DNA of 64,000 nt from contig NZ_CCBB010000001.1 in the NCBI RefSeq assembly GCF_000613185.1, forward strand, positions 1,488,001 to 1,552,000. Reading direction: 5' to 3'. The stretch is from Mycolicibacterium cosmeticum. GTDB lineage: Bacteria; Actinomycetota; Actinomycetes; Mycobacteriales; Mycobacteriaceae. Each line of letters starts with the position of its first letter. Position 1 is the stretch's first letter. Shown piece after piece: positions 53,578 through 61,644 of the stretch. The notes beneath the pieces are model-generated. The model was not told where the DNA came from. It saw nothing but the letters and a program-made list of their open reading frames with translations, and did no database searches. The translations under genes and the position numbers were made by a program.

Positions 53578-54159
53578 TCAGGCCTGCTTCGCAGCCTTCG
53601 CGGCAGCCTTCATCTTCTTCTTGTACGCCCGAACCTCCTGCAGCGAACCGGCGTCCACCACATCGGCCACCGACATGTGCGTGCCGGCCTTGCCGTAATC
53701 ACCCGCCGCGGCCCGCCAGCCCGCCGGCGTCACGCCGTACTGCTTCCCCAGCAGCGCCAGGAAGATCTTGGCCTTCTGCTCGCCGAAACCGGGCAGCCGC
53801 TTCAGCCGGCGCAGCACCTCGGCACCGTCGGGATCACCGGCGGTCCACAACGCCGTCACGTCGCCGTCGTAGTCGTCGACGATGGCCTGCGCCAGTGCCT
53901 GCACCCGCTTGGACATCGAGCCCGGAAAACGGTGGATCGCCGGGGTTTCCGAGCACAACGCGGTGAACTCATCCGGGTTGTACTCGGCGATCTGGCGGGC
54001 GTCGACGCCGCCGATGCGGTCGGCGATCTTCTTCGGCCCCGCGAACGCCGTCTCCATCGGGATCTGCTGGTCGAGCAGCATCCCGACCAGCAGCGCGAAC
54101 GGGTTGGACTCGAGCAGGGCGTCGGCCTCGGGGTCTTGGACCAGCTGCAGGGTGGGCAT
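53578..54159 (-). CDS. HhH-GPD-type DNA repair protein
   Basis: 193 aa. The helix-hairpin-helix/GPD module of base-excision glycosylases is visible: LLVGMLLDQQIPMETAFAGP at the N-terminus and LKRLPGFGEQKAKIFLALLG for the hairpin. There is no FeS Cys cluster, and the catalytic Lys/Asp of bifunctional or monofunctional enzymes cannot be pointed to with confidence. A basic Ala/Lys tail follows. It corresponds by position to Rv1156, annotated as a conserved HhH-GPD protein. The glycosylase role is inferred. Confidence 0.8.
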   Translation of the reverse strand: MPTLQLVQDPEADALLESNPFALLVGMLLDQQIPMETAFAGPKKIADRIGGVDARQIAEYNPDEFTALCSETPAIHRFPGSMSKRVQALAQAIVDDYDGDVTALWTAGDPDGAEVLRRLKRLPGFGEQKAKIFLALLGKQYGVTPAGWRAAAGDYGKAGTHMSVADVVDAGSLQEVRAYKKKMKAAAKAAKQA

Positions 54160-54243
54160 CTGGTCAGTTTAAAGCGCGCCGCCGGGCCGGTGGAGTGTGC
54201 GAACGTGGACACGACAACCGTGGTCACACCCTTGGGAGACGAG

Positions 54244-54540
54244 ATGAAACGCCTGGTGGCGCCCCTGCTGGCAGCGCTGGCCACCGCCCTCGCGCTGGCC
54301 GCACCGGCCGGCGCGATCCCGGACCAGGGCACGCCGGCGTTCGACGACTACATGCAAGGCCTGCAACGCAACGGCTACAACCTGAATCCCGACACCGCGT
54401 GGCGGGTGGCGCACCAGGCCTGTATCGGTGGCATCCCCGGCTACATCGGATTGGAACTGGCCGCCCAGGGCGTAATCGGCCCCGGCGCGCAGGAGCGGGT
54501 GATGGACGTGGCCAGGAAGTACGCCTGCCCGGTCCAGTAG
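54244..54540 (+). CDS. secreted DUF732-like protein
   Basis: 98 aa, ATG after TTGGGAGACGAG. A signal peptide (LVAPLLAALATALALAAPAG) precedes a mature domain of about 73 aa: FDDYMQGLQRNGYNLNPDTA, ACIGGIPGYIGLE and a final Cys (KYACPVQ) that likely pairs with the first. This is the DUF732 pattern of small secreted mycobacterial proteins. Function unknown. Confidence 0.82.
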   Translation: MKRLVAPLLAALATALALAAPAGAIPDQGTPAFDDYMQGLQRNGYNLNPDTAWRVAHQACIGGIPGYIGLELAAQGVIGPGAQERVMDVARKYACPVQ

Positions 54541-54569
54541 TCCCGCCACGTCCGAAAACGATCCGTTCT

Positions 54570-55769
54570 ATGTCCGGCCCCGTTGCCCTCGCGCTGGCCG
54601 CCGCCGCGGTGCTGGCGGCGATCGCCGCCGTGTTCGTCGTGCGCACCCGCCGGGTCGTGGCCACCCCCACCGAACGCGCCGTGCACACCGCCCTGCACAC
54701 CGCATCGCTGGCGGCGCGGGCGCTGCGGCGCGGCCTGGACACCGAGTCCGCGCAGACGGCGGCACCCTTCCTGCGCGGGCTGACCGGCACCGACGGGGTG
54801 GCGCTGTTCGACGGTGACGGGGTGTTACTGGCCCGCGACGCCGCCCACGACGCGATCTGGCAGCCCGATATCGACGACGCCTGCGCCACCACGGCGCGCG
54901 ATTCGGTGACCGCCGCCCGGCGGGTGCTGACCAACAACGGCACCACCGCCGTGGTGGCCCAGCCGCTGCTCGCCGAGAGCGGTGACGTGCTCGGTGCGCT
55001 CGTGGTGGTCGCGGCCGGCAATCCGGGTCCGGGCATGCTCGGCGCGATCGGTGAGGTGGCCCGGTACGCGGCCAGCCAGCTGGAGCTGGCCGAACTCGAC
55101 GCGTCCCGGGCGCGCCTGGACCGGGCCGAGGTGCTGGCGTTGCGCGCGCAGATCAGCCCGCACTTCATCTACAACGCACTGAACACCATCGCATCCTTCG
55201 TGCGCACCGATCCCGACCGCGCCCGCGAATTGATCCTGGAATTCGCCGATTTCACCCGCTATTCGTTCCGGGCGGCCGGCCAGTACACCACCCTGGCCGA
55301 GGAACTGCGCAACATCGACCGATATCTGACGCTGGAACGAGCCCGGTTCGGGGCGACGCTGACGGTGCGGTTGCAGGTGGCACCCGAGGTGCTCAACGTC
55401 GTCGTGCCGTTCCTGGCGTTACAACCGTTGGTGGAGAACGCGGTCCGCCATGGCCTGGCCGGGCAGGGTGGCGGCTCGGTGGAGATCATCGCCCGCGACG
55501 CCGGGACCGACTGCGTCATCACCGTCGAAGACGACGGCACCGGAATGGATCCCGACACATTGCGGGCCGGGCACGGGGACGCGTTGGCAGAGCAGACACA
55601 CCAGTCCGCACACGTGGGCTTGACGAATGTGGACCATCGGCTGCGTGCGGCGTTCGGCAACGACTACGGTCTGGTGGTCGAGACGGCACTCGGGGCGGGC
55701 ACCAAGGTGATCATGCGGGTGCCGAAGTTCCGCTCCGGGGTGCGGGCCAGTGGAAGTGGGGTGGCGTGA
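54570..55769 (+). CDS. LytS-type sensor histidine kinase
   Basis: 399 aa. One N-terminal transmembrane helix (VALALAAAAVLAAIAAVFVV) followed by a GAF-like sensory region (about 50-185), then the LytS/YehU kinase core: ISPHFIYNALNTIASF with the phospho-acceptor His, LQPLVENAVRHGL (N box) and DDGTGMD (G box). With only one membrane pass, the sensor region is probably cytosolic, unlike the multi-pass BtsS/YpdA. It overlaps the response regulator by 4 bp (GTGA). Confidence 0.9.
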   Translation: MSGPVALALAAAAVLAAIAAVFVVRTRRVVATPTERAVHTALHTASLAARALRRGLDTESAQTAAPFLRGLTGTDGVALFDGDGVLLARDAAHDAIWQPDIDDACATTARDSVTAARRVLTNNGTTAVVAQPLLAESGDVLGALVVVAAGNPGPGMLGAIGEVARYAASQLELAELDASRARLDRAEVLALRAQISPHFIYNALNTIASFVRTDPDRARELILEFADFTRYSFRAAGQYTTLAEELRNIDRYLTLERARFGATLTVRLQVAPEVLNVVVPFLALQPLVENAVRHGLAGQGGGSVEIIARDAGTDCVITVEDDGTGMDPDTLRAGHGDALAEQTHQSAHVGLTNVDHRLRAAFGNDYGLVVETALGAGTKVIMRVPKFRSGVRASGSGVA

Positions 55770-56533
55770 CTGCGAAGCTGACGGTGCTGGCCGTCGACGA
55801 CGAGGCACCCGCCCTCGACGAGCTTGCCTACCTGCTCGGCCGCCATCCCGGTGTGGCAGAGGTATTCACCGCCGGGGACGCCACCTCGGCGCTGCGCGAA
55901 CTCAACCGGCACACCATCGACGCGGTGTTCCTCGACATCAACATGCCGGGGCTGTCCGGGATCGAACTGGCCGGCATCCTGGCGAATTTCGCACACCGGC
56001 CCGCCGTGGTCTTCGTGACCGCCCATGACGACAAGGCCGTGGCGGCGTTCGACGTCGGCGCCACCGACTATCTGCTGAAACCGATCCGGCAGGACCGGCT
56101 CGACGAGGCCGTGCGCCGGGCCGCGACGGCCCACACCGCGACGGTACCGGGCGAGCAGGATTCCGATGTGATCCCGGCCGAACTCGGCGGCATCACCCAA
56201 CTGGTGCCGCGCGACAGCATCGGCTGGGTGGAGGCCGAGGGCGACTACGCGCGCCTGCACTCGGCCACCGGGGCACACCTGGTCCGAATCCCGTTGAGCG
56301 TGTTGGAAACCCGGTGGGCCGACCACGGCTTCCAGCGCATCCACCGGTCGTACCTGGTGTCGCTGCGGCTGGTCACCGGCCTGCGCACGCAGGACGGCGC
56401 GGTGCTGGTCCGGTTGCGCGCCAACGGCACCTCCCCCGCCGTGGAGTTGCCGGTGAGCCGGCGGCAAGCTCGTGAACTGCGGGATCGGTTGGTCCGTGAT
56501 CCGATGCGCAATCTGAAGCCCGCCGATGAGTGA
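55766..56533 (+). CDS. LytTR-type response regulator
   Basis: 255 aa. A receiver domain (VLAVDDEAPALDEL, phosphorylation Asp in VFLDINMPG, VTAHDD, Lys in YLLKPI) and a C-terminal LytTR DNA-binding domain (about 145-250; EAEGDYARLHSATG, HRSYLVSL). LytTR proteins usually bind pairs of direct repeats; none is obvious in the 29-bp gap before the kinase gene. It overlaps the next gene by 8 bp. Confidence 0.92.
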   Translation: MTAKLTVLAVDDEAPALDELAYLLGRHPGVAEVFTAGDATSALRELNRHTIDAVFLDINMPGLSGIELAGILANFAHRPAVVFVTAHDDKAVAAFDVGATDYLLKPIRQDRLDEAVRRAATAHTATVPGEQDSDVIPAELGGITQLVPRDSIGWVEAEGDYARLHSATGAHLVRIPLSVLETRWADHGFQRIHRSYLVSLRLVTGLRTQDGAVLVRLRANGTSPAVELPVSRRQARELRDRLVRDPMRNLKPADE

Positions 56534-56960
56534 TCGACCTGAGGCTCCGCACCCGCGGCCCGCCGCGGGACCCAATGCGCGGCCCGCCGCGGGACCTAAT
56601 GCGCGGCCCGCCGCGGAACGCCAGCGGGTGGTGCTCGCCCACCGGCGCGGCGCCCGGATGGTGCGCACCCGGGTGGAAGTCCAGGAGCAGACCCAGGTGG
56701 GTGACGCCCTGGTGCGCGGATTGGTGCGCGCCCAACTCGGTTTGGCGCTGCGGCTGAGCCTGGTCGTCATCGCCTCGGTCGCGGCGGCGGTGCTGCTGGC
56801 GCCGCACCTGGGCGCGCTGACGGTGCTCGGGATGCGACTGAACTGGCTGATCCTGGCGGTGCTGGTCTACCCGCTGCTCTACGGCGTCGGCCGGTTGTAC
56901 GTCCGGCTCGCCGAACAGGCCGAGCGGGACTTCGTCCGCGTCGTCGACAGCGAACCATGA
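56526..56960 (+). CDS. small two-helix membrane protein next to the symporter
   Basis: 144 aa. The first ~30 residues are Pro/Ala-rich and made by a DNA repeat. Two transmembrane helices follow (LALRLSLVVIASVAAAVLLA, LNWLILAVLVYPLLYGVG). It occupies the position and has the topology of the DUF485/YjcH proteins that accompany ActP-type symporters. It overlaps the symporter start by 4 bp (ATGA). Likely an accessory subunit. Confidence 0.7.
   Translation: MSDRPEAPHPRPAAGPNARPAAGPNARPAAERQRVVLAHRRGARMVRTRVEVQEQTQVGDALVRGLVRAQLGLALRLSLVVIASVAAAVLLAPHLGALTVLGMRLNWLILAVLVYPLLYGVGRLYVRLAEQAERDFVRVVDSEP
56554..56616 (+). repeat. 24-bp tandem repeat in the small membrane protein gene
   Basis: Two complete units (56554-56577, 56578-56601) of CGCGGCCCGCCGCGGGACCC plus AATG and a partial third, encoding RPAAGPNA twice. 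The single difference between units is C to T. Probably strain-variable. Confidence 0.75.
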
Positions 56961-58687
56961 CCGGCTCCCCACTGACGGCGGCCGCGCTGCTGGCCGCGGC
57001 GGTGGCCACCGTCGCCATCGGCGCCTATGGAGTCCGCTTGTCGCGCACCACCTCCGACTTCCTGGTGGCCTCCCGCAGCGTGGGCCCCCGCTGGAACGCG
57101 GCAGCCATCTCGGGCGAATATCTCTCGGCGGCATCGTTTCTCGGCGTGGCGGGATTGATCGCCAAGTACGGCGCCGACGCGCTGTGGTACCCGGTCGGCT
57201 TCACCGCGGGCTATCTGGGCCTGCTGTTGTTCGTCGCCGCCCCGTTGCGGCGCTCCGGCGCGTACACCGTGCCCGATTTCGCCGAGTTCCGGCTCGGTTC
57301 GGCGCGGCTGCGCAAGGTCGCGATGCTGGTCGTGGTGGTGATCTGCGTGTTCTACCTGGCACCGCAGTATCAGGGCGCCGGGCTCGCCCTGAAAACCCTT
57401 CTCGGCGTGCCGGTCTGGATTGGCCCGCTGCTGGTCGGCGGCATCGTCATCAGCAATGTGGTGGGCGGCGGCATGCGCTCGATCACCTTCGTGCAGGCGT
57501 TCCAATACTGGCTCAAGCTGACCGCCATCGCCATCCCGGCGCTGGCCCTGCTCGCGTTGTTCCTGCACGACCGCGCGGAACTCGGCGGCCCGCTTCCGCC
57601 GAGCGTGCAGCATGACACCACCGTCGCCATCGACACCGACGTGGTGGTGCAGGTGATCGACCCCGCCGGCATCACCGTCACCGGAGCGCTGGACGGGCGA
57701 GACGTGAACGCCGCCATTATCAATACCCCGGGTGACCACACCCTCGGCGCGGGCAGCACCCTGACCCTGGCCGCCGGCGCGGCCACCCCGGTGGTGGCCG
57801 GCACCCCGGGCACCGGCAGCGCGTGGATCGCCTCCGGCGGCGGACTGGGCGGCGGGCATCCGCTGTATCAGGTGGTGTCCATCATCGTCGCGACATTCCT
57901 AGGAACCATGGGCCTGCCGCATGTCCTGGTGCGCTTTTACACCAATCCCGACGGCCGCGCGGCCCGGCGCACGGCGCTGGCCGTCATCGCCATGCTGTCG
58001 GTGTTCTACCTGTTCCCCATTCTGCTGGGGGTGTTCTCCCGGTTGTACGTGCCACAGTTGTTGATCACCGGAACCGCCGACGCCGCAGTGCTGCTCGCGC
58101 CGGGCTCCACCGTCGGCGGGGTGGCGGGGCAGCTGTTGGGCGCCCTGGTGGCCGCCGGCGCGATCGCGGCGTTCCTCGCCACCTCGTCGGGTCTGCTGGT
58201 CAGCATCGCCGGTTCGCTGGCCACGGACGTGCTGCGCGGCCGGGTGCGGGATTTCCGGGTGGCCGCCGTGATCGGCGGGCTGATCCCGATTCCACTGTCG
58301 ATGGTGGTGTCGGGCCTGGAGCTGTCCCGCAGTGTGGGCTTGGCCTTCGCCGTCGCGGCGTCGACGTTGTGTCCGCTTCTGGTGCTTGGCATCTGGTGGC
58401 GCGGACTGACCGCCACCGGTGCCGCGTGCGGGCTGATCACCGGCGGCGGCGTGTGTGGCGGCGCGGTCGTGGTGGCCATCGCCGGCGGCGTCGATGACGA
58501 CGTGCTCGGTGGCTGGCCGGCGGTGATGGTCGGCTACCCCGCGGCCGTCAGCGTGCCGCTGGCCTTCGCCACCATGATCGTGGTCAGCCGGTTCACCCGG
58601 GCCACGCCGGATGTCGCGCGGATCTTCGCCCGCATGCACGTACCGGAGCGGCTGGGGATGGGTGTGGAGCGCGTGCCGAAAGACTAA
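56957..58687 (+). CDS. sodium:solute symporter, ActP/MctC-like monocarboxylate carrier
   Basis: 576 aa, about 13 hydrophobic segments. Sodium:solute symporter marks: SDFLVASRSVGPRWNAAAIS and GEYLSAASFLGVAG at the N-terminus, FYLAPQYQGAG, and TFLGTMGLPHVLVRFYTNPD. A roughly 85-residue hydrophilic insert (about 205-290) should form an outer loop. The closest relatives by pattern are ActP and corynebacterial MctC, which import acetate, propionate or pyruvate. It is the last gene of a four-gene operon with the LytS/LytTR system, so the substrate or a metabolite is probably the signal. Convergent with the HxlR gene (4-bp overlap). Confidence 0.88.
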   Translation: MTGSPLTAAALLAAAVATVAIGAYGVRLSRTTSDFLVASRSVGPRWNAAAISGEYLSAASFLGVAGLIAKYGADALWYPVGFTAGYLGLLLFVAAPLRRSGAYTVPDFAEFRLGSARLRKVAMLVVVVICVFYLAPQYQGAGLALKTLLGVPVWIGPLLVGGIVISNVVGGGMRSITFVQAFQYWLKLTAIAIPALALLALFLHDRAELGGPLPPSVQHDTTVAIDTDVVVQVIDPAGITVTGALDGRDVNAAIINTPGDHTLGAGSTLTLAAGAATPVVAGTPGTGSAWIASGGGLGGGHPLYQVVSIIVATFLGTMGLPHVLVRFYTNPDGRAARRTALAVIAMLSVFYLFPILLGVFSRLYVPQLLITGTADAAVLLAPGSTVGGVAGQLLGALVAAGAIAAFLATSSGLLVSIAGSLATDVLRGRVRDFRVAAVIGGLIPIPLSMVVSGLELSRSVGLAFAVAASTLCPLLVLGIWWRGLTATGAACGLITGGGVCGGAVVVAIAGGVDDDVLGGWPAVMVGYPAAVSVPLAFATMIVVSRFTRATPDVARIFARMHVPERLGMGVERVPKD

Positions 58688-59067
58688 GTGTTCCAGTCCC
58701 GGTTCAGCGCCTCGACCCGATCGATGTTGTCCTCCACCCAGGTTCGCAACAGCCCCAAGGGTTCCGACACGCTGATGCCGAGATCGGTCAACGTGTACTC
58801 CACCCGTGGCGGCACCTCGGCGTACACCGTCCGGTCCACCAAGGACGCCGCCTCCAACCGTCGCAGCGTCTGGGTGAGCATCTTGGCGCCCACGCCCGGC
58901 AGCTGCGCCTGCAACTCGGAGAACCGCACCGCACCGCGCTGTTCGAGTAACCCGATGATCAGCGCGGACCACTTGTTCGACAACAGGTCCAGCAGGGCCC
59001 GACAGGGGCAGCTGTCCGAATACACGTCGTGCTTGTCGTGATGCCCCGTCGGACACGGCCTGGCCAT
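58684..59067 (-). CDS. HxlR-family redox-type repressor
   Basis: 127 aa from ATG 59067 after TCAGGAGGGTCCG. HxlR winged helix with CPCRALLDLLSNKWSALIIG, RFSELQAQLPGVGAKMLTQT and the YTLTDLG wing. Three Cys lie at the N-terminus (Cys5, Cys20, Cys22), and the one in CPCR matches the position of the sensing Cys of quinone/aldehyde-responsive HxlR proteins such as YodB/HypR. It is divergent from the reductase operon, with two 13-bp repeats in the gap. Confidence 0.88.
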   Translation of the reverse strand: MARPCPTGHHDKHDVYSDSCPCRALLDLLSNKWSALIIGLLEQRGAVRFSELQAQLPGVGAKMLTQTLRRLEAASLVDRTVYAEVPPRVEYTLTDLGISVSEPLGLLRTWVEDNIDRVEALNRDWNT

Positions 59068-59099
59068 CGGACCCTCCTGAGCTGCATCGGTGTCATATC

Positions 59100-59112
59100 G
59101 AAAGTAACCGTC
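59100..59112 (+). promoter_or_regulatory. HxlR operator copy 1
   Basis: GAAAGTAACCGTC, 33 bp upstream of the HxlR start on its non-coding side. Identical to the copy at 59173. Confidence 0.6.
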
Positions 59113-59172
59113 GTCAGGCTCAACCGCGGCGGATCGCCCTGAATTCCACTGATGTGCAATGCTTCCCCGCAG

Positions 59173-59185
59173 GAAAGTAACCGTC
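59173..59185 (+). promoter_or_regulatory. HxlR operator copy 2
   Basis: GAAAGTAACCGTC, 40 bp upstream of the reductase start. Same sequence and orientation as copy 1, centres 73 bp apart (about seven helical turns), which allows binding to both promoters. Confidence 0.6.
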
Positions 59186-59224
59186 CTTGCACGACACCGG
59201 GGTGGTGGGTCTAGCCTCGCGCCC

Positions 59225-60223
59225 ATGACCACCATGACCGCCATCGGAGCATTCACCGCCCTGCCCATCGACGACCCCGACGCCCTGCAGGATGTGCGGG
59301 TCGACGTTCCCGAGCTGCGCCCGCACGATGTGCTGGTCCGCGTGCACGCGGTCTCGGTCAACCCGGTCGACATCAAGCGGCGTCGTGGCCTGCAGCCATC
59401 GGCGACACCGACGATCCTCGGCTTCGATGCGGCCGGTGTCATCGAAGCCGTCGGTCCGCGGGTCAGCACCCTGGCCGTGGGTGACGAGGTGTGGTACGCC
59501 GGCGACGTCAGCAGGCCCGGCACCAACGCCGAGCTACACTCGGTGGACGAGCGCATCGTCTCCCGTAAACCGAAGTCCTTGTCCTTCAAGGATTCCGCCG
59601 CATTGCCGTTGACCACCATCACCGCATGGGAGGCACTGTTCGAGCGGTTCGGCTTGACCGCGGACTCCACCGGCGACCTGCTGGTGCTGGGTGCGGCCGG
59701 GGGCGTCGGCTCGGTCATGATCCAACTTGCCAAGAAACTGACCGCGGTCCGGGTGATCGCCACCGCCAGCCGAGACGACTCCCGGGACTGGGCGCTGCGC
59801 TTGGGCGCCGACGTGGTGATCGACCACCACGACCTGCAGAGGCAGGCGTTGGACGTCGCGCCCGACGGGATCGACTACGTGTTCTCTCCGCACTCGGCCG
59901 GCAACGTCGAGACGTACGCGGCGATCACCAAGCCGTTCGGGCACATCACCGCCATCGACGAGCCCGAGGGGCTGGAGTTGGTGGCCCTGAAACCCAAGAG
60001 CATCGCCTGGCATTGGGAGCTGATGTTCACCCGCGCGTTGTCTTCCTACGACATGATCGCCCAGCAGCGCCTGCTCGCCGCCGCCGCCGACCTGGTGGAC
60101 CGGGGCGAGTTGCGCAGTACCATCACCACCGCGATCGACGATTTCAGCGCGGCGGGGCTGCGCGAGGCGCACCGGCTGGTCGAGTCGGGGCACATGATCG
60201 GAAAGGTGGTGGTGCACCGGTGA
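59225..60223 (+). CDS. zinc-free alcohol dehydrogenase/quinone reductase-like enzyme
   Basis: 332 aa from ATG 59225. Medium-chain dehydrogenase fold: GroES domain (AVSVNPVDIKRRRGL, ILGFDAAGVIEAVG) and NADPH site LVLGAAGGVGSVMIQLAK (GxxGxxG type). No structural or catalytic zinc ligands. This subgroup (ZADH-like, often annotated zinc-binding alcohol dehydrogenase) reduces quinones or enals. It overlaps the RclA-like gene by 4 bp (GTGA) and is controlled by the HxlR operators. Confidence 0.85.
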   Translation: MTTMTAIGAFTALPIDDPDALQDVRVDVPELRPHDVLVRVHAVSVNPVDIKRRRGLQPSATPTILGFDAAGVIEAVGPRVSTLAVGDEVWYAGDVSRPGTNAELHSVDERIVSRKPKSLSFKDSAALPLTTITAWEALFERFGLTADSTGDLLVLGAAGGVGSVMIQLAKKLTAVRVIATASRDDSRDWALRLGADVVIDHHDLQRQALDVAPDGIDYVFSPHSAGNVETYAAITKPFGHITAIDEPEGLELVALKPKSIAWHWELMFTRALSSYDMIAQQRLLAAAADLVDRGELRSTITTAIDDFSAAGLREAHRLVESGHMIGKVVVHR

Positions 60224-61578
60224 CTGACCGGCAGGTCGACCTCGCGGTGATCGGGTTCGGCAAGGGCGGCAAGACACTGGCCGCCGCGCTCGGCCGCAAG
60301 GGCTGGCGGGTGGCGATGGTCGAGCAGTCCGCGCAGATGTACGGCGGCACCTGCATCAACATCGGCTGCGTCCCGACGAAATCGCTGGTCTACCGGTCCG
60401 AGCACCTGGACACCGGCACGGCGCACCCCGACGAGTACCGCCGCGCCGTGGCCGCGACCGCCGAGCTGACGGCCGGCCTGCGCGCGGTGAACTACACCAT
60501 GATCGACGGCATCCCGACGGCCGAGGTGCTCACGGGCTCGGCCCGGTTCGTCGACGCGCACACCTTGGCGGTGAGCACCGCCGCGGGCGATGTCACGGTA
60601 TCGGCGAAGTGGATGGTGATCGGAACCGGTTCGCGCCCAACACTTCCCGACATCCCGGGACTGGCCGCCTCACCTCGCGTACACACCAGCACCGACCTGC
60701 TGACCGAGCAGAACCTGCCCGCGCGACTGGTGGTGTTGGGCGGCGGTTACGTCGGTCTGGAGTTCGCCGCGATGTACGCCGCGTACGGCTCCGAGGTCAC
60801 CGTGCTGGAGCGGCACACCCAGGTGCTGGCCCGCGAGGACGACGACATCGCGCAGGCGGCTCGGAACATCCTGCAGGACAAGGGCGTCCGGATCATCACC
60901 GGAGCACAGGTGACTGCGGTCGACGACGGTGCGGTCAGCTACCGGACCGAAGACGCCGCACACACCGTCGACGGCGACGCCATCCTGGTGGCGTTGGGCC
61001 GCGAACCCGTCACCGCCGAGCTGGACCTGGCGGCGGCCGGCGTGCGCACCACACCGTCGGGCGCCGTCGCGGTCGACGAGCACCTGCGCAGCAGCCAACC
61101 GCACATCTTCGCGATGGGCGACGTGAACGGCGGCCCGCAGTTCACCTACGTCTCGCTCGACGACTACCGCATCGTGCTCGACCAGCTGGTCGGCGACGGC
61201 ACCCGCAGTACCGCCGACCGAAACGCCGTGCCCTACAACCTCTTCATCACCCCACCGTTGGGCCGGGTGGGCCTGACCGAACGCGAGGCCAGGGAGAAGG
61301 GGCTCGATATCAAGGTGGCGGCCATGGCGGTGGCCGATATGGCCACCGTGCCGCGGGCCCGCATCGTCGGCGAACCGCAGGGCCGGATGAAGGTGGTGGT
61401 GGACGCACAGACCGACCTGATCCTGGGCGCGGCGCTGCTCTGCTACGACGCCCACGAGGTGATCAACACCGTCGCGCTGGCAATGCGACACGGCATCACC
61501 GCCACCGCCCTGCGCGACTCGATCTACACCCACCCGTCCATGACCGAGGCGTTCAATCAGCTGCTGGGCAGCTTGTAG
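60220..61578 (+). CDS. RclA-like flavin disulfide oxidoreductase
   Basis: 452 aa, GTG start. FAD site LAVIGFGKGGKTLAAALG, redox pair GGTCINIGCVPTK (Cys45, Cys50), NAD site VVLGGGYVGLEFAAMYAAYG, and the C-terminal YTHPSMTEAFNQLL with the His-Pro pair. GKGGKT and CINIGC are those of E. coli RclA, a Cu(II)-reducing enzyme that protects against HOCl. Role inferred: reactive chlorine, quinone or copper stress defence, consistent with the Cys-sensing HxlR repressor and the quinone-reductase-like partner. Confidence 0.85.
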   Translation: MTDRQVDLAVIGFGKGGKTLAAALGRKGWRVAMVEQSAQMYGGTCINIGCVPTKSLVYRSEHLDTGTAHPDEYRRAVAATAELTAGLRAVNYTMIDGIPTAEVLTGSARFVDAHTLAVSTAAGDVTVSAKWMVIGTGSRPTLPDIPGLAASPRVHTSTDLLTEQNLPARLVVLGGGYVGLEFAAMYAAYGSEVTVLERHTQVLAREDDDIAQAARNILQDKGVRIITGAQVTAVDDGAVSYRTEDAAHTVDGDAILVALGREPVTAELDLAAAGVRTTPSGAVAVDEHLRSSQPHIFAMGDVNGGPQFTYVSLDDYRIVLDQLVGDGTRSTADRNAVPYNLFITPPLGRVGLTEREAREKGLDIKVAAMAVADMATVPRARIVGEPQGRMKVVVDAQTDLILGAALLCYDAHEVINTVALAMRHGITATALRDSIYTHPSMTEAFNQLLGSL

Positions 61579-61644
61579 AGCGCCGGAAGCGGCAGTCGGC
61601 GCTTGTGCCGCCAGAAGCATCACGTCGCGGTATAGCGTCTCCCT

